Shown: positions 32,515 through 39,710 of the stretch, piece after piece | Numbering within the stretch: the stretch's first letter is position 1 | Layout: every line of letters begins with the position of its first letter | Source: a virus | IMG/VR virus record: IMGVR_UViG_3300034107_001011 | Span: 1 to 41,048 of that record | DNA length: 41,048 nt | Direction: 5' to 3' (one strand) | Program-made: the position numbers and the translations under genes | The notes under the pieces: generated by a model | The model's database searches: none | The model's input: only the letters and a program-made list of their open reading frames with translations | What the model was told of the DNA's origin: nothing

Positions 32515-32644
32515 TTGCCCTCTTTATCGTTGTCAACGCTATAATTGTAATGTCAACGCTAAGTGTCATCAACTCATTTCGCAACAAATATTAATATGCG
32601 ATCATATAAGCGTTAACCAATTCTTGATCAACCGAGAAACAATC
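32515..32644. promoter_or_regulatory. Divergent region with two tandem motif copies, 20 bp apart
   Basis: Exact TGTCAACGCT at 32531-32540 and 32551-32560, in the same direction and exactly 20 bp (two helical turns) apart. On the minus strand TTGATG, 17 bases and TACAAT form a plausible promoter for the exonuclease genes that overlaps the motifs. On the plus strand the TATAAT at 32541 lies within the pair, but its -35 spacing (19) is poor. TerS transcription could start here. Confidence 0.6.
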
Positions 32645-33394
32645 ATGACTGAAGATTTTATGCCTCTGGAAGAACCGGATAACGACAAGGATATAGAGCA
32701 GTTTGTGCAGGAGGCTGAACAAGTCGTCAAACGCAAACCCGGTCGCCCTCGCATCCATCCCGTTAAGCCAAAGGTCGTGCATGAACCAGAGATTATATCT
32801 GGCCTTGAAATTCAGGCTGAAATGGAAATCATGGCGGGTTCGCCAAGATGGAAGGAAAAGCGGAAAAGAGGTCGAGTCCGGTCAGAGGATATGATTAACG
32901 ACCTGTGGTCAACGATCCTGCAAGCAGCGCGGAATGGTTATACCATGCAGGAGGTCAGCGCGTGCCTCAAAATTAGTCGCAAGACTTTCAACGATTATCT
33001 AAATAAATATCCCTCTCGCCGTGCTGAAATGTACCGTGCCAAATTCGCCCTAAGAGACGAAATGCTGGAGCATATCATCACTGCTGCGAGATCCGGCAAA
33101 GCCTGGGTTGCTGCCGCCTGGACACTGGAACGACTGTTCCCTGCTACCTTCGCCAAGCCTGAAGTTAAAGTACAAATGTACGACCGCTTGATCAACAAGG
33201 AAATTGTTGAACAAAAAATTGGTGGCAAGACCGTTCAAGAAATTCGCCAAGAACTGGAAGTACAACTAAAGGAGCATCCTGATGAAAGAGCAAGACGATT
33301 GGTTCTTCAACCCGGATCTGGAGATGGAACGACAGGACATAACGAGCCTGTACGGCACGATGAAGAAGGATACGCTGGTCAAGAGGACTCATAA
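32645..33394 (+). CDS. Terminase small subunit
   Basis: A 249-aa DNA-recognition protein. An acidic N-terminus is followed by an AT-hook-like KRKPGRPRIHP (residues 29-39) and a basic KRKRGR (72-77), then an HTH (YTMQEVSACLKISRKTFNDYL, about 99-119) and a helical oligomerisation region. Placement directly before and overlapping the large subunit supports the call. The C-terminal 38 residues are read from DNA that also encodes the start of TerL (113-bp overlap). Confidence 0.78.
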   Translation: MTEDFMPLEEPDNDKDIEQFVQEAEQVVKRKPGRPRIHPVKPKVVHEPEIISGLEIQAEMEIMAGSPRWKEKRKRGRVRSEDMINDLWSTILQAARNGYTMQEVSACLKISRKTFNDYLNKYPSRRAEMYRAKFALRDEMLEHIITAARSGKAWVAAAWTLERLFPATFAKPEVKVQMYDRLINKEIVEQKIGGKTVQEIRQELEVQLKEHPDERARRLVLQPGSGDGTTGHNEPVRHDEEGYAGQEDS

Positions 33395-34565
33395 TATTGA
33401 GACCTATACCCTGCCGCAGTTGCAGTTCTGGACATCGTGCCTGAACAACCGCATCTCGGCGTATATCGGTGGTGTTGGGGCTGGCAAGACCTTTGCCGGA
33501 TGCGTGCAAATGCTCAACGCTAAAGAAGGATCCACCATCCTTGCCATCTCACCGACCTATTCCCAGATGCGGGACTCCAGCCTCAAGCTGTTCATGGAGA
33601 TTTACGGAGAATCCGGCTTAATCGAGTCCCATAACAGCACAAATATGGAAACCCGTGTTGCTGGGAATCGTACGATCCTCTGGCGATCTGCGGATAACCC
33701 CTCACGATTACGGGGAAGCAACTGCAATTTTGCATGGCTCGATGAAGCTGCGTACATGACCGAAGAACTCTTCCACGTTGTTCTGGGACGCCTCAGGCGT
33801 GCGCCGGGTAACATGTTCATCACGACCACTCCACGGGGCAAAAACTGGCTTTATCGCAAGATCCAGGATGGCATGATCCACATGACCAAAGCCAGTACTG
33901 CCTCAAACAAATTTAACCCAGAAACCTACCTTGAATCCATGAAAATGGCCTACACAGGCTCGTTTGCGTCACAGGAACTGGAAGGGGAATTTGTCGATAC
34001 TGATGGCTCGCTGATGGCAGCATCAAAATGGGTCAAGCCATGGGTTGACGAGCTACCAAAAATGGTCATCTGCCGTGCCTTTGACTCTGCTGCTACCCGG
34101 CATGGTGGTGACTGGAACGCATCGGTCAAAATGGGCCTGATCGTAGGTACCAATAAGGTGATTATCCTCGATGTCACCCGCATCAAACTCGATGCTGCCT
34201 CTGTTGATCCTGATATGCTCACCCACGCAGAACTTGACGGCAAGAAATGCAACATCGTCCTAGAGCTAGAGCCAGGATCAGCCGGAAAACGTCTCATCAA
34301 TCACTGCCTGCAATTGCTCGCAGGATATCCCGTCAATTGGTACGCAAACTCATCGAACAAGATCACCCGCTGCGTTCCATTTGCCCGCGCTGCTGCCGCT
34401 GGTGAGGTCTTCTATCTTCCTGACAAACCTTGGGCAAAGGCCTATTTTGAGGAACTTGACCAATTTACGGGTACGGATGCCGACGAGCATGACGACCAAG
34501 TAGACGCAACAAGTCTTGCCTATAATCACCTCACAGGCCGTATGAGAAAGGTTATTGCCGTATGA
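33282..34565 (+). CDS. Terminase large subunit
   Basis: A 427-aa packaging ATPase/nuclease. Walker A GGVGAGKT (63-70), Walker B NFAWLDEA (149-156), coupling motif TTTPRG (181-186), then the RNase H-type nuclease with D268 in RAFDSAA and DEHDDQVDA (401-409). AAGGAG is 7 bases before ATG 33282, so the long overlap with TerS is real. It drives DNA into the prohead and cuts it. Confidence 0.93.
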   Translation: MKEQDDWFFNPDLEMERQDITSLYGTMKKDTLVKRTHNIETYTLPQLQFWTSCLNNRISAYIGGVGAGKTFAGCVQMLNAKEGSTILAISPTYSQMRDSSLKLFMEIYGESGLIESHNSTNMETRVAGNRTILWRSADNPSRLRGSNCNFAWLDEAAYMTEELFHVVLGRLRRAPGNMFITTTPRGKNWLYRKIQDGMIHMTKASTASNKFNPETYLESMKMAYTGSFASQELEGEFVDTDGSLMAASKWVKPWVDELPKMVICRAFDSAATRHGGDWNASVKMGLIVGTNKVIILDVTRIKLDAASVDPDMLTHAELDGKKCNIVLELEPGSAGKRLINHCLQLLAGYPVNWYANSSNKITRCVPFARAAAAGEVFYLPDKPWAKAYFEELDQFTGTDADEHDDQVDATSLAYNHLTGRMRKVIAV

Positions 34566-35086
34566 GAACAATTGTTAAACAAGCAATTGAAATCAGCCGC
34601 GAGCGTTACGCTAATCTTGGATATACTGTCTGGGGCGGGCTTGCCCCTGAAGATTGCGTTGAAGCAATCCGATGCCATATTGACGAATGGCAGGAAATGA
34701 CCCAAACGGAACAGCGACTGATCATTGATAGTATGTCCCTGCGTCTTGCTGCTGGCTATGAACTAAGCTCCACCGTACTCAAAAACGGCTATACAAAGAT
34801 CAAAAAAGACAAACATAAGCCTCGGCATAGATCTACTATCCTCGTTCGTGATGGCATGCGATGTGTTTACTGCAACGGAATCGGCCCACTGCATATTGAC
34901 CATATCGTGCCTCGCGCCAAAGGTGGTACTGACCGAGCCGGGAATCTCGTCGCAGCATGCGATAAATGCAACCAGATCAAAAGCAGCACAACCCTGGATA
35001 GCGAGCCAGAATGGCTCGCCTTTGCATCGGAAGCGAACAAAAGGATCAAACTGCCAGATCATACAATCATCGAGCTACACGCCTGA
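34562..35086 (+). CDS. HNH endonuclease next to terminase
   Basis: A 174-aa protein. The HNH core is in the C-terminal half: RDGMRCVYCNGIGPLHIDHIV, PRAKGGTDRAGNLVAACDKCN, with two CxxC pairs for structural zinc and the H-N-H residues. Such genes beside terL assist packaging cleavage in many HK97-like phages. The N-terminal 80 residues are helical and unassigned. It is ATGA-coupled to TerL. Confidence 0.88.
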   Translation: MRTIVKQAIEISRERYANLGYTVWGGLAPEDCVEAIRCHIDEWQEMTQTEQRLIIDSMSLRLAAGYELSSTVLKNGYTKIKKDKHKPRHRSTILVRDGMRCVYCNGIGPLHIDHIVPRAKGGTDRAGNLVAACDKCNQIKSSTTLDSEPEWLAFASEANKRIKLPDHTIIELHA

Positions 35087-35117
35087 TACGCTGCCTTAAA
35101 AACATGCCTTCCTGGAT

Positions 35118-35145
35118 GCCCAGTCACTTGACTGGGCTTTTTTAT
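35118..35145 (+). terminator. Intrinsic terminator after the terminase operon
   Basis: GCCCAGTC pairs with GACTGGGC around a four-base loop, followed by TTTTTT and TATT. A textbook intrinsic terminator acting rightward only; the opposite strand lacks a T-run. It separates the terminase operon from the convergent leftward operon that ends at 35142. Confidence 0.88.
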
Positions 35146-35396
35146 TGGGACTGATATCTCAGGTCGTAGAGCATGTCGATGGATACTTTCAGCGCGGCAC
35201 ATCGGTTATCGGCAACCCAGTCGCCTATGCGTTGTAGGATCATCACTTCGTGCATTGGGTATTGTTCAGCCATCTCAAAATAAATCGATATCAAAGCTGC
35301 CTCATGACCCAATCTCAATCGGTCAACTTGCTCGTTTAAACGTGAATCCAACCGCTGAATGATGATCCGTTTTTGTTGCTTGCTGAAATCGCTCAT
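35142..35396 (-). CDS. Small helical protein of unknown function
   Basis: An 84-aa helical protein, basic at the N-terminus (FSKQQKRIIIQRLDSRLNEQ) with an acidic end. AAGGAGG is 8 bases before ATG. It has its own promoter (35555-35583) with a long leader that contains a hairpin. The last gene of the leftward small-protein block. Confidence 0.65.
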   Translation of the reverse strand: MSDFSKQQKRIIIQRLDSRLNEQVDRLRLGHEAALISIYFEMAEQYPMHEVMILQRIGDWVADNRCAALKVSIDMLYDLRYQSQ

Positions 35397-35473
35397 GAGT
35401 CAGTCCTCCTTGGTAGATTTTAGCATAGACCTGATACGCTGCTAAATCTATATGCCCTCCTGTACCAACAGAA

Positions 35474-35500
35474 ATGCCCCGCGAATCATTCGCAGGGCAT
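35474..35500 (-). other. Hairpin in the leader of the 35396 gene
   Basis: ATGCCC-GCGAAT and ATTCGC-GGGCAT pair with one mismatch around a single-base centre. On the minus strand a weak T-rich stretch (ATTTCTG) follows. It lies in the 158-base leader between the promoter and the gene, as expected for an attenuator or partial terminator. Confidence 0.45.
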
Positions 35501-35554
35501 CTCCACCACTCCACCACTACCATCGTCACGTCACATCTCACGGAGGACATTAAC

Positions 35555-35583
35555 ATGATAGTCAACGCTATAACCATTGTCAA
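35555..35583 (-). promoter_or_regulatory. Leftward promoter overlapping a motif copy
   Basis: On the minus strand TTGACA (35578-35583), 17 bases, TATCAT (35555-35560). The spacer contains a nine-of-ten match to the motif (AGTCAACGCT at 35560-35569 plus ATAACCA), placed so that a bound protein would block polymerase. It drives the 35396 gene. Confidence 0.7.
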
Positions 35584-35601
35584 GATAAAAAAACGCAAAT
35601 G

Positions 35602-35946
35602 CTAACCAATATGCTCCTGATCAAAGGCTTTGAAATCTACCATCAATTCATCGCCATGCGGAAAATCGACCAGATGGCTCATACTGTCACCCATGCCACG
35701 TATCAAAGCCACACACTGATTTATTGTTGCTGCCTCCTGAGGATTCAAATTCCTGGCCTTATCACCGATCAGCTTTCGAGCCATGGCTCGTAGATTCAGT
35801 GCAAAATTGTACACGCTTGGATCAGCCATACCTTCTCCCTTGTCTTCAGGCGCGAACGCCTTCATCCGGTGCCGCTCAACCTCCAAGGTTAAGCCAAACC
35901 CTGATAAACTGAGGTTCCACTTCGTCTCACGCTTGGGCCTGTCCAT
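35602..35946 (-). CDS. Helical protein of unknown function
   Basis: A 114-aa protein, not recognised. A strand pair at the start (KWNLSLSGFGLTLEVERHRM) is followed by helices (YNFALNLRAMARKLIGDKA, AATINQCVALIRGMGD). GGGAG precedes ATG. Member of the leftward small-protein operon. Confidence 0.62.
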   Translation of the reverse strand: MDRPKRETKWNLSLSGFGLTLEVERHRMKAFAPEDKGEGMADPSVYNFALNLRAMARKLIGDKARNLNPQEAATINQCVALIRGMGDSMSHLVDFPHGDELMVDFKAFDQEHIG

Positions 35947-35991
35947 GGCCTTTAACTCCCTGCATAGTATTAAAGATTTCGGTCAGAAATT

Positions 35992-36507
35992 TCAGTCGCC
36001 TTCACCGCTGTTATCATTCTCGCAATCCGGCTCAGCTTCACCCTCAACAGATGCCCAAGCACTAACCACAGGCCATGGTGCCAGTTTGGGATCAAGCTCA
36101 CTGGTGAACGACTCAGGCCACTGATTATAGGCCTCCTCAAAGGCATCACCCTTGCTGGCCGCGCGGACATGCCCGAGATGCTCCACCTGACCATTCGGCT
36201 TATGCTGTTCTACATTCCAGACGCGCGGCATCTTCCAAAATGACATGCGTGAATCGAATAACTCTTGATCATCAACGGTCAGGTTATAGCCCTCACGCTC
36301 GGCAACCAATTCCCCATAAGAATCAGGATCGGCAGGATAAGAACCTTGGTCGTCCCAGTCTTCAGGCGCTGATTCAAGGCATAAGAACTCTCTGAGGGTA
36401 TCCGTAGAACAGGCATGTTCGCTGGATCGCTGCCCATCTTTGAGCAGCAAAATCGTGTCATAACCGTTGTTTGTTCGCCACTGCAATTTATATTCTGGCT
36501 CGCTCAT
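35992..36507 (-). CDS. Very acidic protein of unknown function
   Basis: A 171-aa protein with many Asp/Glu and Trp residues; the end (EGEAEPDCENDNSGEGD) is almost purely acidic. No domain recognised. It is preceded by AGAGGATTGATATG, a leader shared by its neighbours. The composition is reminiscent of DNA-mimic inhibitors, but that is speculation. Confidence 0.62.
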   Translation of the reverse strand: MSEPEYKLQWRTNNGYDTILLLKDGQRSSEHACSTDTLREFLCLESAPEDWDDQGSYPADPDSYGELVAEREGYNLTVDDQELFDSRMSFWKMPRVWNVEQHKPNGQVEHLGHVRAASKGDAFEEAYNQWPESFTSELDPKLAPWPVVSAWASVEGEAEPDCENDNSGEGD

Positions 36508-36527
36508 ATCAATCCTCTATCCGTTGG

Positions 36528-37007
36528 TTAATTGGTCAATTGGTCAGCAACATGCCGCAACAAAGCAGCAACAATCAGACTTGTCGCGCGGGAATCCTCA
36601 TCCAGCCCATGCTCATCCTCGAGCCATTCCGCAAAATCTGCCAGAGAATCCAACTTGATCGTGTTGTCCCCATAGTAGGTATCAATCAGCAAAGGGGCAA
36701 CCTCTGCCGCACTGGCCCATCTGTAAGACTGGTAATGCAACACGGCACCGTCATGCCGAAACAGCTTGATCGAGGCATCTGGCAATTCGCTATTGAGTTC
36801 AGCAGTCTCCCATACAGAATCGTCAGAGGGATCAGCTTGCCACTCGCCGACTAAGGTGCCGATATATTCTTCGCCCCATGTGGCCTGTCCACCGTTAGGA
36901 CGGTAAATCTGTGCCAGTAGCACAGTGTCCAAAGGCTGGAGATCCTCAAACTCTTCGATCAACGCTTCAATCTCTTCAGCCGACTCAACAACCTTTAAAT
37001 CGCTCAT
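36528..37007 (-). CDS. Very acidic protein of unknown function
   Basis: A 159-aa acidic protein (SAEEIEALIEEFEDLQPLD at the start; EWLEDEHGLDEDSR near the end) with an alpha/beta-like middle. AGAAGAGAATTGAG precedes the ATG. Not recognised; part of the acidic operon. Confidence 0.62.
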   Translation of the reverse strand: MSDLKVVESAEEIEALIEEFEDLQPLDTVLLAQIYRPNGGQATWGEEYIGTLVGEWQADPSDDSVWETAELNSELPDASIKLFRHDGAVLHYQSYRWASAAEVAPLLIDTYYGDNTIKLDSLADFAEWLEDEHGLDEDSRATSLIVAALLRHVADQLTN

Positions 37008-37049
37008 CTCAATTCTCTTCTAGGATCATTCCGATCCTGTTGATTTGTG

Positions 37050-37571
37050 TCAGGCTAGTTTAATGGGGTTAGGTGCATGTTCTGGGCCATCGTTCCAGCC
37101 TTTGACTTGCTGCATGCTATCGTAATCTTCAACTGTGATCATGAGCCGGCTTCTCTCGTCAAACTTGGCTTTAAGCGATGGGCGAACCTGTTCGAGTTCC
37201 CACCAGTACGACTCTTCCTCTGGCTGCTCGAAATCTTCGTCAATCCGCACCTCAACCCATTCGACGCCACGGTCGTCCACCCACTTGGCAACCCAGTCAG
37301 GATCGCCAACATCGTCAATCAATAGACAGTCTTCGTCGTACTCGCAACAGGCCGGAGGTGACTTCCAGTCGCCCCAATCAGATTGTCCACCATCAGCCGA
37401 AAAAGCTCCACGACCATCAGGCCAACGGGTCATCACGCCGCCGAGCCAATTCTCGCCAATTTTAAAAGTCACGTCCCATATCTCGCAACCGATTTCAAGC
37501 TCTTCAACCTGATCCATTACGCTGAAAGTCAATTGCGCCATCTCAAGATCTGCTGCGTTATTAATCTTCAT
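37050..37571 (-). CDS. Very acidic Trp-rich protein of unknown function
   Basis: A 173-aa protein, highly acidic (EYDEDCLLIDDVGDPDW, EVRIDEDFEQPEEES) with many Trp. ATG 37571 follows AAAGAGGATTGAG, the leader shared with neighbours, and is preferred over the longer open frame. Not recognised. Confidence 0.62.
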   Translation of the reverse strand: MKINNAADLEMAQLTFSVMDQVEELEIGCEIWDVTFKIGENWLGGVMTRWPDGRGAFSADGGQSDWGDWKSPPACCEYDEDCLLIDDVGDPDWVAKWVDDRGVEWVEVRIDEDFEQPEEESYWWELEQVRPSLKAKFDERSRLMITVEDYDSMQQVKGWNDGPEHAPNPIKLA

Positions 37572-37622
37572 CTCAATCCTCTTTCCTATGTTTGGAAACC
37601 ACACTCATGATACTGGCCAGAA

Positions 37623-37721
37623 TCACAATGATCCTAGCCCCAACTGCCTGTAAAACCGTTTTGATTCGGCGATATGCCGAAAAACCAGCACAATCGATAA
37701 GCCATACAGTGCCAAAAACAT
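37623..37721 (-). CDS. 32-aa small membrane peptide
   Basis: A short frame with a perfect AGGAGG 4 bases before ATG. The first 15 residues are hydrophobic (FLALYGLSIVLVF), then a basic/polar tail. It lies 22 bases after the 89-aa gene stop. A single-pass membrane microprotein; size makes it less certain. Confidence 0.45.
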   Translation of the reverse strand: MFLALYGLSIVLVFRHIAESKRFYRQLGLGSL

Positions 37722-37743
37722 ATGCCCTCCTGTCATGCTTAGC

Positions 37744-38013
37744 TCAAAGTTGTTCAACGGGTGGGACGTATTTGCACTCTAACAAGGCAGCATGCATACG
37801 ACCGTTTTCAGACTGCTCAGTCGTCAAAAATCGATGCGAAATCATGCCAATTGCCAAATTTGCACCGCTCTCGCAATGCTCGAGCAAATCTTCCCAACGC
37901 GAAAACACGCCGTATACCTCGCCAATGTACAAAACATGTGGCCCCTCAAGCAAATAGACTTCGGTAGGCCCAAGGCCTGTCTGTAGCAAAACTGTTTCGT
38001 GACGTACTGACAT
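37744..38013 (-). CDS. First protein of the acidic operon, unknown function
   Basis: An 89-aa alpha/beta protein (ETVLLQTGLGPTEVYLLEGPHVLYIGEVYGVF, then a helix). GAGGAG precedes ATG. It is the first gene behind the operator-bearing promoter at 38063-38090. Not recognised. Confidence 0.66.
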   Translation of the reverse strand: MSVRHETVLLQTGLGPTEVYLLEGPHVLYIGEVYGVFSRWEDLLEHCESGANLAIGMISHRFLTTEQSENGRMHAALLECKYVPPVEQL

Positions 38014-38062
38014 GATTCCTGTCTCCTCTTGTTTAATGACTTACTTCCCCCTCGACACTTTC

Positions 38063-38094
38063 AGTATAGCAATCATCGTAACAATGTCAACGCT
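38063..38094 (-). promoter_or_regulatory. Leftward promoter with motif over the -35 box
   Basis: On the minus strand TTGACA (38085-38090), 16 bases, TATACT (38063-38068). The -35 box is part of an exact motif copy (TGTCAACGCT, 38085-38094 on plus). A protein bound to the motif would cover -35, as the L5 repressor does at its early promoter. It drives the acidic operon. Confidence 0.82.
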
Positions 38095-38176
38095 TACTCC
38101 AGATTATTTGGATCGTTATTATTGTGACTTCAACGTAAGTGCTTGATGCACAGCGGATAAAAACTTTAAAATTTTC

Positions 38177-38205
38177 TTGTAGATGGCGTGTACTTTTGGT
38201 ATACT
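38177..38205 (+). promoter_or_regulatory. Rightward sigma70-like promoter of the structured leader
   Basis: TTGTAG (38177-38182), 17 bases, TATACT (38200-38205). Transcription would start near 38212 and run into three strong hairpins. It diverges from the promoter at 38063-38094. Confidence 0.7.
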
Positions 38206-38253
38206 GTGTGATGTCGCTACAGAGGTTTCCCTGCCAGTTAAGCCCTTAGTAGC

Positions 38254-38333
38254 TCTAGACCGCAAAGCGGTCGAGATCTCGCCAGCCTTTGGCTGGCTTG
38301 AGCGATTTGGTACCTTGGTCACGAAGACCTAGG
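38254..38333 (+). ncRNA. Structured RNA leader with three consecutive hairpins
   Basis: H1: GACCGC-AAA-GCGGTC (38258-38272) extended by 3-4 pairs. H2: GCCAGCC-TTT-GGCTGGC (38281-38297). H3: CCTTGGTC with GACCTAGG around ACGAA (38313-38333, one mismatch). They directly follow a promoter and precede a short gene. This may be a regulatory leader or a small RNA; no known RNA family is recognised. Confidence 0.45.
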
Positions 38334-38379
38334 GCAATAATTGGCTGACCAAACCCTTTACCAGATCAAGGATCGTCCA

Positions 38380-38718
38380 ATGTCGAATAACATTGATGCT
38401 CAGCTTGCCATCGATCTTGGTAAAGTCACCCATTTGCTGGCAAGGGCTTTGCAGCCCCTGATGGAGCAATTGGCCGGATGGGCAAGCTGCCGGATGATCT
38501 TACGAAACGCTGTTCCTACTGATGCTGATGCTTCAGTGGGTTTCCCGGGCAACGGGCAGGTGATTGATCCTGCATTGGGACTACGCCCCGGTCAACGATG
38601 TCATACAGGCAACTTGCCTGTTAAAAACAGTGAGCGAAGTACTGATCACGATGCATTCCTCTTCTCAGATAATGGTTCTTGGCCCAATCTGGGCCAGTTG
38701 CGGTTTTGCTCTTGCTGA
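38380..38718 (+). CDS. Putative small protein in a hairpin-rich transcript
   Basis: A 112-aa frame. The first 38 residues look like a real helix (LGKVTHLLARALQPLMEQLAGW); the rest has no clear structure. AAGGAT precedes ATG. The DNA contains further perfect hairpins (GGGCT/AGCCC at 38444-38457, ACAGGCAA/TTGCCTGT at 38605-38621, TGGCCCA/TGGGCCA at 38680-38696), so the transcript may act as RNA instead. Confidence 0.4.
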   Translation: MSNNIDAQLAIDLGKVTHLLARALQPLMEQLAGWASCRMILRNAVPTDADASVGFPGNGQVIDPALGLRPGQRCHTGNLPVKNSERSTDHDAFLFSDNGSWPNLGQLRFCSC

Positions 38719-38992
38719 TACAGATTGCTAATAACTCTTACGAGTATCTCTCAATCACCCTAGCAGGATCAACCCCACAAAAGAACTATTATGACACTGG
38801 GAAGTCCCTTCTGTTGCTATACATATAAGCGGTTGTTTATATGTTCGGTTTGTTAGAATTGTGATTATCCTGATAACATGACCTATACCGAAAGAGCGTC
38901 TAGCGGTATATACCGACATACTCTTGTAGCTCTCACTGATGGTTCGCAACACGATTTGTAAAAAAGCCAGAGCTTTCCTATCTTGCCCAGTC

Positions 38993-39050
38993 AATCATAC
39001 ACAAACAGGTGATGATTAAACCCTGAATCATACACAACTAGGTGATGATT
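38993..39050. repeat. Two 25-bp dyad-containing direct repeats
   Basis: Units at 38993-39017 and 39026-39050, 23 of 25 bases identical, 33 bp apart (three helical turns). Each begins AATCATACACAA and ends AGGTGATGATT, so each carries an AATCAT/ATGATT dyad. Likely binding sites of a dimeric protein. Confidence 0.7.
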
Positions 39051-39138
39051 GAGAGAGGCTGTAAACATGGCCCTGATGGGCCGAATCCTGAGGGCAGAGA
39101 GGTGATAATGGACACACTGCCACTAAATCAAAAAATTA

Positions 39139-39226
39139 GGCTCCCCTAAACCTAAAGCTTGCTCACCCAAATCCAATGTTTAGGCAACCCAAAACCAAGG
39201 TTTTGGTCACCAAAAACTATAAAGAT
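39139..39226. repeat. Four degenerate 22-bp tandem units (iteron-like)
   Basis: Units start at 39139, 39161, 39183 and 39205 with exact 22-bp spacing and a shared core CCC.AAA.CC. Pairwise identity to the third unit is about 12-15 of 22. 22 bp is a usual iteron length. An AT-rich stretch (CTATAAAGATTCCTTTATC) follows. Confidence 0.5.
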
Positions 39227-39576
39227 TCCTTTATCTTCGATCATCCTGCCCCAGAGCCGCGCTGGTCGCGCCTCGATCCTGCCCCATCCCCCCAGCCCCC
39301 CAGCACCTGATGCAACCCCCCAGCTTGCCAGATTCGGCACCTTGCCACCATCGCCAGTGACCTTGCCAGAAGCGCTCCCCTGCCACCAGATTTGCCACGC
39401 CAAAACAGGCCTGATCCATCACCCTGGCACTTTGTGCTTTTTTTCACAATATGGCGAACCCGCTACTAACGATTTCTACATTGTTCCATAACGTCATAAT
39501 CCACAATAACTTACATAACGCAATATACTGCCACATCGCCATATTTCACACATTGCCACTTATTTTCACGCTGACA

Positions 39577-39624
39577 CACTGCCACAGCCATACACTGCCA
39601 CAGCCACACACTGCCACTGATATA
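39577..39624. repeat. Three 16-bp tandem units with CACTGCCAC
   Basis: Units begin at 39577, 39593 and 39609 with exact 16-bp spacing; the first two are nearly identical (CACTGCCACAGCCA). Related CACTGCCAC words occur at 39115 and, with changes, near 39526 and 39551. Confidence 0.6.
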
Positions 39625-39710
39625 GCCACAGGCCCACAGGCCAGCAGATCAGCACAGGCCAGCACCTGATCACAGGTCAGCCTCACCCGCCCTCGGCCCC
39701 GATGGTCCAG

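Noticed and set aside
35323-35598. Minus-strand frame with a hydrophobic N-terminus between two small genes
   Set aside because: It lies over a promoter, a motif copy and a hairpin, and overlaps the well-supported 84-aa gene in another frame without a good ribosome site.
38119-38322. 67-aa minus-strand frame
   Set aside because: It overlaps the rightward promoter and structured leader and lacks a ribosome site.
38206-38340. tRNA or known riboswitch in the structured leader
   Set aside because: The stems do not form a cloverleaf, there is no T-loop GTTCRA sequence, and no known riboswitch core was recognised.
38755-38994. 79-aa minus-strand frame in the origin region
   Set aside because: It has no ribosome site, an odd composition, and covers palindromes and inverted repeats.
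39061-39165. Two very short frames with a good GAGAGGTG ribosome site
   Set aside because: They would make 11- and 13-residue peptides that run into the repeat units; they are not supported as genes.
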